NCBI RefSeq assembly: GCF_003259435.1
Contig: NZ_QLMA01000002.1
Coordinates: forward strand, 124,001 to 188,000
Direction: 5' to 3'
Length of the DNA: 64,000 bases
DNA from: Chitinophaga dinghuensis
GTDB lineage: Bacteria > Bacteroidota > Bacteroidia > Chitinophagales > Chitinophagaceae
The stretch's first letter is position 1; every line of letters starts with the position of its first letter. This document shows, piece after piece, positions 9,204-17,637 of this stretch. The notes under the pieces were generated by a model. It was not told the DNA's origin. It was given only the letters and a program-made list of their open reading frames with translations, and did no database searches. Position numbers and translations under genes: made by a program.

Positions 9204-10124
9204 ATGAGGGGCTACCTGAAGCAGCATCCGCCTATACTACAGTTTATAACCATTATTGGTTTCTACGTGGGCTTTCTGGCCGTATATCTTCTATTGATGG
9301 GGGCTTTAATCCCTAAACTTACCGGCTATACGTTTGTTGGCATCCAGGAAGGGATTCTTACTAACCCTGCACTTATCTGGCCACAACGCATCATACAATT
9401 CCTTTATTCTGTTGTCTCATTTCTGGTGCCTGCAGCGGTTTTCGCGCATTTATGGCAACCTTATCCTGCAGAGTACATGGGATTTGATCGCAGACCATCT
9501 ATGATGCAGCTGGTGCTCACCATCGTACTGTTCTTTTGTGCATTACCATTTGTAGGCGCATTGGCAGAATGGAACCAGTCATGGAATGTACCGGCATCTG
9601 CCCGCGAAATGCAAGCAAAAGCAGAAATGCTTACAAAAGCCATGCTCCGCATGCCCACTGTTGGCGATTTTATCGCAAACCTGGTGCTAATAGCAATTGT
9701 ACCGGCTATCACTGAGGAGTTTTTCTTCCGGGGCGTACTGCAACGCATTCTCATCAATATGACCCGTATGCGTTGGATGAGTGTAATCTTCACAGCTATT
9801 ATCTTCAGCGCTATACATTTTGAAATCATGGGCTTCGCCCCAAGAATAGCCCTGGGATTCATTCTGGGAGCCATCTATCTGATCTCCGGAAACCTGTGGC
9901 TGGCAATACTGGCACATATCATCAATAATGGTATGCTGGTGGTTGCGTTCTATCTGTTCCAACACGGCATTACACATAGCGATCCATCTAAGGATGACTT
10001 CCTGCCATGGTATTATGCTATAATTAGTGTAGTCGTTACCGTGGGATTGTTCTGGGCATTGACCAAACGCTCTCCGGCGCCTATACAAGTAGATCCGCCG
10101 GCCTCAGACGAGGACGAAGACTGA
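9204..10124 (+). CDS. CPBP-family intramembrane glutamic endopeptidase
   Basis: A 306-residue polytopic membrane protein. The family active site is intact: 'ITEEFFFRGVLQRI' near residue 170 supplies EExxxR, followed by 'FSAIHFEIMGFAPRIALGF' and 'LAILAHIINN', which hold the other two conserved motifs (the His residues). Several strongly hydrophobic segments flank it (about residues 15-35, 60-80, 95-115 and the C-terminal third). The family includes the eukaryotic CAAX protease Rce1 and bacterial proteins of mostly unknown substrate. The last ~25 residues are cytosolic and acidic. A DUF2007 gene follows by 45 bp on the same strand and may share the transcript. Confidence 0.88.
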   Translation: MRGYLKQHPPILQFITIIGFYVGFLAVYLLLMGALIPKLTGYTFVGIQEGILTNPALIWPQRIIQFLYSVVSFLVPAAVFAHLWQPYPAEYMGFDRRPSMMQLVLTIVLFFCALPFVGALAEWNQSWNVPASAREMQAKAEMLTKAMLRMPTVGDFIANLVLIAIVPAITEEFFFRGVLQRILINMTRMRWMSVIFTAIIFSAIHFEIMGFAPRIALGFILGAIYLISGNLWLAILAHIINNGMLVVAFYLFQHGITHSDPSKDDFLPWYYAIISVVVTVGLFWALTKRSPAPIQVDPPASDEDED

Positions 10125-10169
10125 CAAGCACCGGAAAATTAGTACCTTACTGATCTAAAATCTTGTTTT

Positions 10170-10442
10170 ATGGAAAAAGGCTGGGTGAAAGTTTTTGCGA
10201 GCGATCGTCCTTACGAAACAGAAATTGTAAAGGGTATGTTACAGGAGAATGGAATAGATGCTGTCATTCTCAACAGACAGTCATCTTCCTATACCTTTAC
10301 CATCCCTGGTCAGGTAGAACTATATGTTCCTGAAGCCCAGGCTGATAGCGCCAAAAACCTGGTTACACAACACAATAACGCCCCTACAGGCGATCCATAT
10401 GAACTGGATGAAGAAGAAAATGACGAAGAAGATCATGAATAA
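10170..10442 (+). CDS. DUF2007 (putative signal-transducing) small protein
   Basis: A 90-residue soluble protein. 'VKVFASDRPYETEIVKGML', 'ENGIDAVILNR' and 'VELYVPEAQADSAKNLV' are the typical DUF2007 pattern: a small alpha-beta fold that recalls GlnB-like proteins. The molecular role is unknown. The last ~18 residues are almost all acidic (DEEENDEEDHE). It lies between the CPBP protease and cdsA, all on the plus strand. Confidence 0.8.
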   Translation: MEKGWVKVFASDRPYETEIVKGMLQENGIDAVILNRQSSSYTFTIPGQVELYVPEAQADSAKNLVTQHNNAPTGDPYELDEEENDEEDHE

Positions 10443-10466
10443 GGCATCCCGATGGGCATTTGCTCC

Positions 10467-10474
10467 TATTTTTG
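10467..10474 (+). promoter_or_regulatory. -7 element upstream of cdsA
   Basis: TATTTTTG fits TAnnTTTG exactly, 43 bp before the cdsA start. No good upstream TTTG at 19-21 bp. It would allow cdsA to be expressed separately from the DUF2007 gene. Confidence 0.4.
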
Positions 10475-10517
10475 CAGACTTTTGCGGCATAAAATTATCT
10501 AACTGCAATTTCAAATA

Positions 10518-11399
10518 ATGAAGACATTTTTTACCCGCACTGCGTCAGCATTGGTGTTTGTGGCAGTCATGCTGGGAGGTATTCTGTGGAATCCATTTAC
10601 GTTCTTCCTGCTTTTTTTCCTGGTGAATTTCTTCGCCCTGCAGGAATATTTTAAGATTATCCGTCAGATTGATACTGACTATAGCAATATTACCCCTGTT
10701 CATCGTACGGGTACAACGGTAGCCAGTTGCGCTATCATGCTGGCCTTTACAGGGAATACTTTTATGTTCGCCGGGATTTCATCCGGATTTATTGGCTGGT
10801 GGGCAGCTATTATTTTTCTGATGGTGCTTCCTCTTGGAGAAATCCTCTTCAGTAAAGACTTTTCGCTGAAAAACATAGGCTATTCCGCACTGGGCCTGCT
10901 TTATGTGACCGTTCCTTTCAGTCTCCTCGTAAATATCCGCCTGAACGCGGAAAATATCCATTATACACCTGATCAGGTGGGTACTGCACCTGGCTGGCTG
11001 ATTCCGCTATTATTGATCATTTTTATCTGGATCAATGATACGATGGCCTATATCGTAGGTTCTCTGATTGGCCGGACGCCCTTCGCGCCAGCTATTTCTC
11101 CTAAAAAAACAATTGAAGGTACCCTTGGTGGCATGATCCTCGCGGTAGCTACTGCCGGTATTTATGGCCATTTCTGGGGCGCTTCCTATCTGTCGTTCCA
11201 ACATTGGCTGGCACTGGCAGGTATCGCGGCTATTTTCGGCACCATTGGCGACCTCATCGAGTCCAAACTCAAGCGTATGGCGGGAGTAAAAGACTCAGGA
11301 TCTATCATGCCCGGCCATGGCGGATTCCTCGACAGATTTGACTCTATGCTGCTGGCAGCGCCATTTGCCTGGATTTATGTCCAGACATTTATGCTGTAA
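10518..11399 (+). CDS. cdsA: Phosphatidate cytidylyltransferase
   Basis: A 293-residue integral membrane enzyme making CDP-diacylglycerol from CTP and phosphatidic acid, the branch point for bacterial phospholipids. The C-terminal signature 'KRMAGVKDSGSIMPGHGG' followed by 'FLDRFDSMLLAAP' is the CDS family hallmark, and 'INDTMAYIVGSLIGRTPFAP', 'SPKKTIEGTLGG' precede it as expected. About eight hydrophobic segments are visible. It is followed by psd 88 bp downstream; CDP-diacylglycerol is the precursor of phosphatidylserine, the substrate of Psd, so the pairing makes metabolic sense although the phosphatidylserine synthase gene itself is not in the window. Confidence 0.95.
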   Translation: MKTFFTRTASALVFVAVMLGGILWNPFTFFLLFFLVNFFALQEYFKIIRQIDTDYSNITPVHRTGTTVASCAIMLAFTGNTFMFAGISSGFIGWWAAIIFLMVLPLGEILFSKDFSLKNIGYSALGLLYVTVPFSLLVNIRLNAENIHYTPDQVGTAPGWLIPLLLIIFIWINDTMAYIVGSLIGRTPFAPAISPKKTIEGTLGGMILAVATAGIYGHFWGASYLSFQHWLALAGIAAIFGTIGDLIESKLKRMAGVKDSGSIMPGHGGFLDRFDSMLLAAPFAWIYVQTFML

Positions 11400-11487
11400 T
11401 CAGAATTTCGTATGCTGAAATTTTTGAATTGAACTAACTTCGCAGTGCGATTAAACCAATAAACAGACAAAACAAATAAAAAAGACA

Positions 11488-12138
11488 ATGAAGATCCATC
11501 GTGAAGGATTTGCGACCATTTCCCTTGTATTCCTGGTACTGCTGATTATTAACGGGGCAGTTTCCTACTGGTTTGACTCTCCGGCCCTTACCTGGAGCCT
11601 CCTGGCCATCTCAGTAGTGTTTTTCCTGTTCATCGTTTCTTTCTTCCGTGTACCTGCAAGAAAAAATACCGAAGGAGAAAATCTTGTGATTTCCCCTTGC
11701 GATGGTAAAGTGGTAGTGATTGAAGAAGTATATGAGCCTGAATACTTTAAAGATAAGCGTTTGCAGGTATCTATCTTTATGAGCCCTGCAAATGTGCATG
11801 TAAACAGAAATCCAATCAGCGGTGAAGTAAAGCTGTCCCAATACCATCCTGGTAAATACCTGGTGGCATGGCACCCGAAGTCTTCCACTGAGAATGAAAG
11901 ACATAGCGTTGTAATCGGAAATGGTAAAACAGACATCCTCGTTCGCCAGATTGCAGGCGCTTTAGCACGTCGAATTGTGAATTACCTGAAACCAGGTATG
12001 CAGGTGTCTCAAAATGAAGAAATGGGCTTTATTAAATTTGGCTCCCGAGTAGATCTTTACTTACCTTTAGGAACCGAGGTTACCGTTCAGCTCGAACAGG
12101 TAGTCAAAGGTGCCCAAACTGTAATAGCAAAAATCTAA
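11488..12138 (+). CDS. psd: Phosphatidylserine decarboxylase (short form)
   Basis: A 216-residue proenzyme that converts phosphatidylserine to phosphatidylethanolamine, the main Bacteroidota phospholipid head group. Two hydrophobic segments at residues ~10-50 anchor it. 'VVISPCDGKVV', 'SIFMSPANVHVNRNPISG', 'HPKSSTENER' and 'EMGFIKFGSRVDLYLP' are the family marks. Self-cleavage is expected between Gly185 and Ser186 of the FGSR motif, creating the pyruvoyl cofactor on the small C-terminal subunit. The length and FGS (rather than LGST) motif fit the short archaeal/Bacteroidota subfamily. Confidence 0.93.
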   Translation: MKIHREGFATISLVFLVLLIINGAVSYWFDSPALTWSLLAISVVFFLFIVSFFRVPARKNTEGENLVISPCDGKVVVIEEVYEPEYFKDKRLQVSIFMSPANVHVNRNPISGEVKLSQYHPGKYLVAWHPKSSTENERHSVVIGNGKTDILVRQIAGALARRIVNYLKPGMQVSQNEEMGFIKFGSRVDLYLPLGTEVTVQLEQVVKGAQTVIAKI

Positions 12139-12168
12139 TCCCTTTCTTTAACAAAGAAATTACCACGC

Positions 12169-12435
12169 ATGAAAAGATTAATCACATTCGCTGTAGCTAC
12201 TTTATTCGTTGTTGGTACCGCTTTCGCTCAGGACAAAACCAAAGCTGCTCCTGAAAAAGCAACCGCTAAAACTGAAAAGAAAGCCGAATGCAAAGACATG
12301 GCAAACTGTAAAGACATGTCCAACTGCAAAGATGCCACTGCTTGTCATGGCGCTGAAAAAGGAAAAAGCTGCTGCAAACAGCCTTCCAAAACGGCTACGC
12401 TGAGAACTACCGCGAAGAAAACGACTAAATCATAA
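12169..12435 (+). CDS. Small secreted protein with Cys-Lys-Asp repeats
   Basis: An 88-residue protein of no family I recognise. Residues 1-20 (MKRLITFAVATLFVVGTAFA) form a classical signal peptide ending at AFA-Q. A Lys/Ala-rich stretch follows, then a repeat region around residues 40-67: 'CKDMANCKDMSNCKDATAC', then 'HGAEKGKSCCKQ'. Six cysteines with repeated Asp/Met/His neighbours suggest metal binding or disulphide cross-linking in the periplasm, but this is inference. It starts 30 bp after psd and ends at a strong terminator, so it is probably the last gene of the cdsA-psd transcript. Confidence 0.7.
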   Translation: MKRLITFAVATLFVVGTAFAQDKTKAAPEKATAKTEKKAECKDMANCKDMSNCKDATACHGAEKGKSCCKQPSKTATLRTTAKKTTKS

Positions 12436-12467
12436 AAAAAAGCCCGTCTTAAAGACGGGCTTTTTTA
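12433..12467. terminator. Strong bidirectional terminator
   Basis: GCCCGTCTT and AAGACGGGC are separated by one base, flanked by an A run on the left and a T run on the right, so the hairpin works for both the Cys-repeat gene (plus) and the HAD gene ending at 12469 (minus). Confidence 0.92.
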
Positions 12468-12468
12468 T

Positions 12469-13164
12469 TTACAGGATATTTTTAATCTCAGCGAGACTAT
12501 TAATCGTGAATGTTGGCGTAAAGTCTACCGGCGGTTTGGCTGGATTGAAATAAATCTGATCCATCCCAACTGCGTGAGCCCCCTTGATATCCAATTCCAT
12601 CGCATCTCCTACCATGATGCTCTCTGCCGCTGATGTGCCCGCTTTTGCGATCGCAAAATCAAAGATTTCCCGATAAGGCTTCAGACTACCCGCCATCTCG
12701 GAAGTGATAATATGTGTAAAATATTTATCTATCCCTGAATTCTGCATCTTCAGCATTTGCGTTGCTTCGAATCCATTGGTAATCATATGCATAGGATAGT
12801 TTTTAGCGGCCAGATAGTCCAGCATTTCTATCGTATGCGGAAACAGTCGTTTCTTTCCGGGAAGAATCTCCAGGAACTGGTCGGATAAAGCCTCATTCAG
12901 CTTTTCATCACCAATTTTAAAGTCCAGTAAAGTCAGGCGAAATCTTTTGTAGCGAAGATCGTTGCGTGTAATGAAACCCTTTCTGAATCTGTCCCACAGT
13001 CTTTCGTTGTGTCCTACGTAGGAGTCGGAAAATTCCTGAAATGTTGGCACCCCTCTACGTTTCAAATCATGCTGCTCATAAAGCTCCTGCAATGTTTCCT
13101 GTTCGTTTGTTTCAAAGTCCCAGAGTGTATGATCCAGGTCAAAGAAAAGATGTTTATATTTCAT
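12469..13164 (-). CDS. YjjG-like HAD-superfamily nucleotidase
   Basis: A 231-residue haloacid dehalogenase-family phosphatase. 'FFDLDHTLWDFETNE' gives motif I with the nucleophilic Asp in DxD; 'HMITNGFE' is motif II; 'GSLKPYREIF' supplies the motif III Lys; 'IMVGDAMELDIKGAHAVGM' is motif IV. The N-terminal cap and wording match the YjjG subfamily, which dephosphorylates pyrimidine nucleoside monophosphates and noncanonical nucleotides. A -7 element lies only about 8 bp before the ATG, so the transcript may be almost leaderless. Confidence 0.85.
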   Translation of the reverse strand: MKYKHLFFDLDHTLWDFETNEQETLQELYEQHDLKRRGVPTFQEFSDSYVGHNERLWDRFRKGFITRNDLRYKRFRLTLLDFKIGDEKLNEALSDQFLEILPGKKRLFPHTIEMLDYLAAKNYPMHMITNGFEATQMLKMQNSGIDKYFTHIITSEMAGSLKPYREIFDFAIAKAGTSAAESIMVGDAMELDIKGAHAVGMDQIYFNPAKPPVDFTPTFTINSLAEIKNIL

Positions 13165-13171
13165 GATCGCG

Positions 13172-13179
13172 CAAAGTTA
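13172..13179 (-). promoter_or_regulatory. -7 element of the YjjG-like gene
   Basis: On the minus strand the sequence reads TAACTTTG, an exact TAnnTTTG match, 7 bp before the start codon. No clear TTTG at the usual upstream distance. Confidence 0.45.
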
Positions 13180-13222
13180 CGAAATACAATTTTTACTATT
13201 TTACCAGCTTAACATAGGACTT

Positions 13223-13927
13223 ATGATGAATGCAGTAATCACCGGCGCCAGCAAAGGAATTGGAAAGGCAATAGCGGAAAGACTGGCCCGCGAAGGATTT
13301 AATGTGGCCATATGTGCCCGTCAGGAAGCGGCATTACAGGCTGCCAAAGAGAGTATTCAGGCACAAAATGCAGCTGTTACCGTACTGGCAGAACAGGTAG
13401 ATATGGGAGATAAAAGTCAGGTATTGGCATTTGCAGAAAAGATAAAATCCACTTTTTCTTCCGTTGATATACTGGTCAATAATGCTGGCATCTTTATTCC
13501 TGGCGCACTCAATGAAGAGGCCGACGGTCTGCTTGAACAACTAATGGCTGTGAATGTTTACAGCGCTTATCATCTCACCAGATCATTATTACCCGACATG
13601 ATTACTAAACGTAACGGACATATTTTTAATCTGTGCTCCGTTGCAAGCCATAAAGCCTACGCCAATGGCGGATCTTACAGCATTACCAAACATGCCTTGC
13701 TGGGCTTCAGCCGCAACCTGCGGGAAGAAATGAAACCTCATGGCATAAGAGTGACCAGTATCAGCCCGGGAGCCACGCTCACGGCCTCTTGGGACGGCTT
13801 TGAAGCACCTCCGGACAGAATGATGCCTCCTGAAGATATCGCTACCATCGTATGGACCGCTTTCTCTCTCGCAAAACAAACGGTTGTCGAAGATATACTC
13901 CTCCGACCGGTTTTAGGAGATATTTAA
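13223..13927 (+). CDS. Short-chain dehydrogenase/reductase
   Basis: A 234-residue classical SDR. The cofactor loop 'VITGASKGIGKAIA' starts at residue 5, followed by 'NNAGIFIPG', the catalytic Ser in 'NLCSVAS' and Tyr/Lys in 'SYSITKHALLGF', then 'SISPGATLT'. It is most like 3-ketoacyl-ACP reductase/sepiapterin-type SDRs, but the substrate cannot be told. ATG 13223 (or the adjacent ATG 13226) is chosen because the Rossmann loop should lie near the N-terminus; the in-frame ATG at 13163 would add 20 residues that overlap the divergent gene. It precedes batD by about 100 bp. Confidence 0.85.
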   Translation: MMNAVITGASKGIGKAIAERLAREGFNVAICARQEAALQAAKESIQAQNAAVTVLAEQVDMGDKSQVLAFAEKIKSTFSSVDILVNNAGIFIPGALNEEADGLLEQLMAVNVYSAYHLTRSLLPDMITKRNGHIFNLCSVASHKAYANGGSYSITKHALLGFSRNLREEMKPHGIRVTSISPGATLTASWDGFEAPPDRMMPPEDIATIVWTAFSLAKQTVVEDILLRPVLGDI

Positions 13928-13995
13928 CAACATATATTCATAATTTTTTAACTAACTTTTAACGGCGCGTCTACCGCTTCCCTGGCGGGTTTGGT

Positions 13996-14003
13996 TAAAT
14001 TTG
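13996..14003 (+). promoter_or_regulatory. -7 element of the batD-batE transcript
   Basis: TAAATTTG fits TAnnTTTG exactly; transcription would begin near 14009, which supports a start codon at 14015 or later and excludes the TTG at 13991. Confidence 0.45.
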
Positions 14004-14032
14004 TTGACGTAATTATGATGGTTAGACTTAGT

Positions 14033-15988
14033 ATGAGAAAGTGTATTCTCTCCTTATTGTTCTTAGTAGGACTGGCAAACTGCGCATTCGCGCAGGAATT
14101 CCGTTTTACTACCACTGTGAGTAGCAATACCGTTGCGCTGGATGAGTCATTCCAAATCCAGTTTATGCTGGAAAATGGTGTGAATATAACCGGACTTACG
14201 CTTCCTGATTTGAAGGATTTTGATATTGTGCAAGGTCCATTTGAGCAGAGAGGCCAATCTATTATGAACGGGCGCCGGTCTGAATATTACGCAGTGTTAT
14301 TTGCACTGAGGCCAAAGCGTCTCGGAAGCTTTACTATTCCTGCCGCCCAGGCAAGGGTTAACGGCAATCTCGTGAAATCCAATCCTGTATTGGTAGAAGT
14401 AAAGAAAGCAAGTAGTCAGGCGCAGCAGCAAATGCAACAACAGATGCAGCAGCTGCAACAACAGCAACAACAAGGTACTGGCGCTTATGCCCCACGTAAC
14501 AGGGGAGGAGATGAAGCAGTAGACGGCATTCTCCGCAAAGGTGAAAACGTAAACGAGAAATTACGCAAGAACATATTCGTTAAAGTAGAGGTAGACAAAA
14601 CCAATCTCTATGAAGGCGATCAACTAACGGCAACGTATAAACTCTATACGCGCCTCCCAACAAATTCCAGCGTTACAAAAGTTCCTGCTTTCAAAGGATT
14701 TTCCGCGAAAGACATAGACCTTCCAAACCCGCCACAGCCTACAGAAGAGGTCGTGAATGGCGTGCCATTTAAGGTGTTTACCATCCGTAAAACATTATTA
14801 TTCCCGCTGCAATCCGGTACCCTGGAACTGGAACCTGTAGAAGTGGATAACCAGGTGCGACTGGTGAAAATTGTCCAGAATAAACATAATAAAGGCGGAA
14901 GTGGCAGAGATCCATTTGAGGATTTCTTCAATGATCCTGCTTTTAAAGATCCATTCTATGACGATTTCTTCAATCGCGCGGATGTGGAATATGAGGATGT
15001 GCCGTATAAAACCCAGTGTAATCCTGTTAATATTACAGTGAAGCCACTGCCGGCAGAAGGCCGTCCGGAGAGCTTCAACGGAGCGGTAGGTAAGTTCACC
15101 ATGGATGCTGTGGTGGATAAAACCAAACTCAGTACCGATGATGCGCTTACTTTGAAAGTAACCATCAGTGGACAAGGAAACGTGAACTTGTTGAACACGC
15201 CTAAACTGAATGTACCTACAGGTTTCGAAAAATACGATCCTAAAGTAACTGACAATATTGAGAAGAACAGTAATCCACTGTCTGGCAGCCGTACTTTCGA
15301 GTTTGTACTGATGCCTACAGAAGCCGGCAATCATGTCATCCCGGCGGTGGAATTCTCATACTTCGATCCTGTTGCTAATACTTACAAAACGGTGAAATCA
15401 GCGCCATTTACCATCGCTATTTCACAAGGTAAAAAGGTGAAATCCGAAAAACAGGATTTCAGCGTAGGCAGAAATGAACTAACGAACATTGAATATGGTA
15501 TCTTACCATGGGTGAAAAAACAAACATGGTTTATCACCAGTCCATTGTTCTATGGCCTGCTGCTATTGCCTTTGCTGGTATTTGCAGGAATGACTTATTA
15601 CAAGCGCCGCAAAGATTACAATACCACTAATGCGGCCCTTCTTAAACACCGTTATGCAAACAAAGTGGCGCTCAAACGCCTGGAGCTGGCGGCTCGTTAT
15701 CTCAAAGAAGGTAAGGACAAAGCTTTCTATGAAGAAACCTCTCGTGCTGTTTGGGGCTACCTGAGCCATAAGCTGAAGATTCCTTTTGCCGATCTCAGCA
15801 AACAATTAATTCAGGAAAAACTCGCTGCCCGTAGCATTAACGGCAGCAATACATCAGAACTCTTTGAACTGATCGATAACTGTGAAGTAGCACTCTACGC
15901 GCCCGGCCAGGATAATCGCCGCATGCAGGGCACTTATGAGAAAGCAGTTAGTATCATTTCCAATCTGGAGGATGCATTGAAAAATTAA
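14033..15988 (+). CDS. batD: BatD-family membrane-anchored protein
   Basis: About 651 residues. A signal peptide (MRKCILSLLFLVGLANCAFA) leads into repeated immunoglobulin-like beta domains; 'VDKTNLYEGDQLTATYKLY' and 'VEVDNQVRL' are typical BatD phrases. A Gln-rich low-complexity stretch lies at residues ~125-145, then a long export region, one transmembrane helix near residues 500-520 ('FYGLLLLPLLVFAGMTYY') and a cytosolic helical tail. Bat proteins (aerotolerance) occur in Bacteroidota and other bacteria with a MoxR ATPase and VWA-domain proteins BatA/BatB; their exact role is not settled. Here batE follows by 30 bp, but BatA, BatB and BatC genes are absent upstream. ATG 14033 gives the best signal peptide; 14015 is possible. 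Confidence 0.85.
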   Translation: MRKCILSLLFLVGLANCAFAQEFRFTTTVSSNTVALDESFQIQFMLENGVNITGLTLPDLKDFDIVQGPFEQRGQSIMNGRRSEYYAVLFALRPKRLGSFTIPAAQARVNGNLVKSNPVLVEVKKASSQAQQQMQQQMQQLQQQQQQGTGAYAPRNRGGDEAVDGILRKGENVNEKLRKNIFVKVEVDKTNLYEGDQLTATYKLYTRLPTNSSVTKVPAFKGFSAKDIDLPNPPQPTEEVVNGVPFKVFTIRKTLLFPLQSGTLELEPVEVDNQVRLVKIVQNKHNKGGSGRDPFEDFFNDPAFKDPFYDDFFNRADVEYEDVPYKTQCNPVNITVKPLPAEGRPESFNGAVGKFTMDAVVDKTKLSTDDALTLKVTISGQGNVNLLNTPKLNVPTGFEKYDPKVTDNIEKNSNPLSGSRTFEFVLMPTEAGNHVIPAVEFSYFDPVANTYKTVKSAPFTIAISQGKKVKSEKQDFSVGRNELTNIEYGILPWVKKQTWFITSPLFYGLLLLPLLVFAGMTYYKRRKDYNTTNAALLKHRYANKVALKRLELAARYLKEGKDKAFYEETSRAVWGYLSHKLKIPFADLSKQLIQEKLAARSINGSNTSELFELIDNCEVALYAPGQDNRRMQGTYEKAVSIISNLEDALKN

Positions 15989-16018
15989 TTTAACAACAGG
16001 CAAATGTTGCATTTCAGA

Positions 16019-16786
16019 ATGATCAAATCGTTATTCCTGGCTGCGGGATTATTCCTGATGGCAGGCGCTTTTCAGGCGTCCGCACAGGAAGTGAACCCAC
16101 AGCAACGTTTTGACGAAGCCAATAATCTTTATCGCCAAAGTAAATTCACGGAAGCAGCTGGCATATACCAGCAACTGATTGATGCGGGGTATAGTCAGCG
16201 CGGACTCTTTCTAAATGCGGGGAATGCCTGGTACAAAGCAGGCAAAACGGGTATGGCGGTGTATAGCTATGAGAAAGCATTGCAATTATCTCCGGCAGAC
16301 GCGGCCATTCAACATAACCTTTCGCTCGCTAATCAGAAAGTAACGGGTTATACCGGCGAATTGCCACTGGTATTTTTTCAGCAATGGTGGCTGAAATTAC
16401 AGCACATGCATTCTTCCAATGGCTGGGCTACTGGCGCGATAATATTCTTCTGGATACTGATTGCAAGTATCATTGTTAATTTGCTGATACCAGGTTATCG
16501 AAACAAATATCTCTCCTGGGGCTACTATCTATTCGGGGGACTCTTCATACTCTATTTGCTTATGTCTGTCGATACTTATATGATTGCCAACAATCATCAT
16601 AACGGTATCGTCATGATGGAAACCATCAAAGTAAAAGCTGCACCAGACGGCAGTAGCAAGGACTTATTCGAGTTGCATGAAGGAATGAAAGTAAAAATCC
16701 TGGATGCTACCAGAGAGTATTGCAAAGTAGAACTGACAGACGGCAAAAACGGCTGGATCATCTGTGCAGGCGTAAAAAATCTGTAA
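16019..16786 (+). CDS. batE: BatE-family TPR and SH3 protein
   Basis: About 255 residues: signal peptide (MIKSLFLAAGLFLMAGAFQASA), tetratricopeptide repeats at residues ~25-105 ('RFDEANNLYRQSKFTEAAGI', 'FLNAGNAWYKAGKTGMAVYS'), two transmembrane helices at ~135-160 and ~168-190, and a C-terminal bacterial SH3 domain ('KVKAAPDGSSKDLFELHEG' to 'GWIICAG'). This is the standard BatE layout, thought to work with the other Bat proteins in the envelope. ATG 16019 is preferred to 16004 for the signal peptide. Its stop directly abuts the stop of the convergent LytTR regulator with no gap. Confidence 0.85.
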   Translation: MIKSLFLAAGLFLMAGAFQASAQEVNPQQRFDEANNLYRQSKFTEAAGIYQQLIDAGYSQRGLFLNAGNAWYKAGKTGMAVYSYEKALQLSPADAAIQHNLSLANQKVTGYTGELPLVFFQQWWLKLQHMHSSNGWATGAIIFFWILIASIIVNLLIPGYRNKYLSWGYYLFGGLFILYLLMSVDTYMIANNHHNGIVMMETIKVKAAPDGSSKDLFELHEGMKVKILDATREYCKVELTDGKNGWIICAGVKNL

Positions 16787-17533
16787 TTACATCTTTTCAA
16801 TTCGCATAAGGAAATCCTGCTTTTTCTGGCGGGATACGGGTACACTTTGTCCATCGCACATAATGATTTCTCCACCGTCTCCTTTGATGTATTTATCCAT
16901 AAAGGAAAGGTTCACGAGGAAGCAGTTGTGTACGCGGAAGAAGGCTTTATCTTCCAGTAGTACTTCCATTTCTTTTAGCGTACGTGCAGCTTGGAAGGGT
17001 TTTTCCTGCGAGCGCAGGTGAATACTCGTAGTGGCGCCGCTGGATTCACAATAGAGGATATCGCTGGCGATGACCATACGAAGGCCTTCAGCGGTGGGTA
17101 ATGCGAGTCTCTCCGACTGCTTTATATGCTGTTGGAGCATTTCTACCAGGTTATCTACTTTTTTGGTAACAGATTGTCCCTGGCGTTGGGTGGCTTTTAT
17201 CACCGCCTCTTTGAGTTCATGGGCATCTATGGGTTTGAGGAGATAATCCAGTGCGCTATGGCGGATTGCCTGCACTGCATAATGATCGTATGCTGTGGTA
17301 AAGATCACAGCAAAGGAGCCTCTTTTTGTAGCCTCCAACACCTGGAAACCGTCCAGTCCTGGCATTTCAACATCGAGAAATAACAACTGCGGGTCATAGA
17401 GGGCAATTGCTTCCAGAGCGGCTTCTCCGTTATTACAGGTAGCCATTACCGTTATATCGGGGCAGTTACTCTCTAGAAGAATGCGAAGAACATCCCTGCT
17501 GTGCTTCTCGTCGTCCACAATGATGGCGCGCAT
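16787..17533 (-). CDS. LytTR-family response regulator
   Basis: A 248-residue two-domain regulator. Receiver domain at residues 1-120: 'IIVDDEKHSRDVL', the phospho-acceptor Asp in 'LLFLDVEMPGLDGF', 'FTTAYDHYAVQAI' and the Lys in 'DYLLKPI'. The LytTR DNA-binding domain occupies ~150-245 ('DILYCESSGATTSIHL', 'FFRVHNCFLVNLSFMDKY'). It binds DNA as a beta-sheet domain rather than a helix-turn-helix. It follows its probable partner kinase by about 100 bp on the same strand. Target genes are unknown. Confidence 0.92.
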   Translation of the reverse strand: MRAIIVDDEKHSRDVLRILLESNCPDITVMATCNNGEAALEAIALYDPQLLFLDVEMPGLDGFQVLEATKRGSFAVIFTTAYDHYAVQAIRHSALDYLLKPIDAHELKEAVIKATQRQGQSVTKKVDNLVEMLQQHIKQSERLALPTAEGLRMVIASDILYCESSGATTSIHLRSQEKPFQAARTLKEMEVLLEDKAFFRVHNCFLVNLSFMDKYIKGDGGEIIMCDGQSVPVSRQKKQDFLMRIEKM

Positions 17534-17637
17534 GGAGATAGAAATAGTTGATATATGGGTTTATTTGCTCTCAAAGGCTGATCCGACAGCCTTCTTCGAA
17601 TGAAAAATTACATCATTTTTCTCATCCATCCAAAGAA

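Noticed and set aside
9077..9316. A 79-codon plus-strand frame spanning the dusB-CPBP gap
   Set aside because: It overlaps the well-supported CPBP gene in another frame and shows no family signature.
13163..13222. An N-terminal extension of the SDR protein from ATG 13163
   Set aside because: It would overlap the start of the divergent gene and push the Rossmann loop 20 residues inward; the ATG pair at 13223-13228 fits the family better.
14420..14475. CAG/CAA-rich repeat inside batD, considered as a repeat element
   Set aside because: It encodes a Gln-rich low-complexity stretch in frame; there are no spacers or terminal repeats, so it is neither CRISPR nor mobile.
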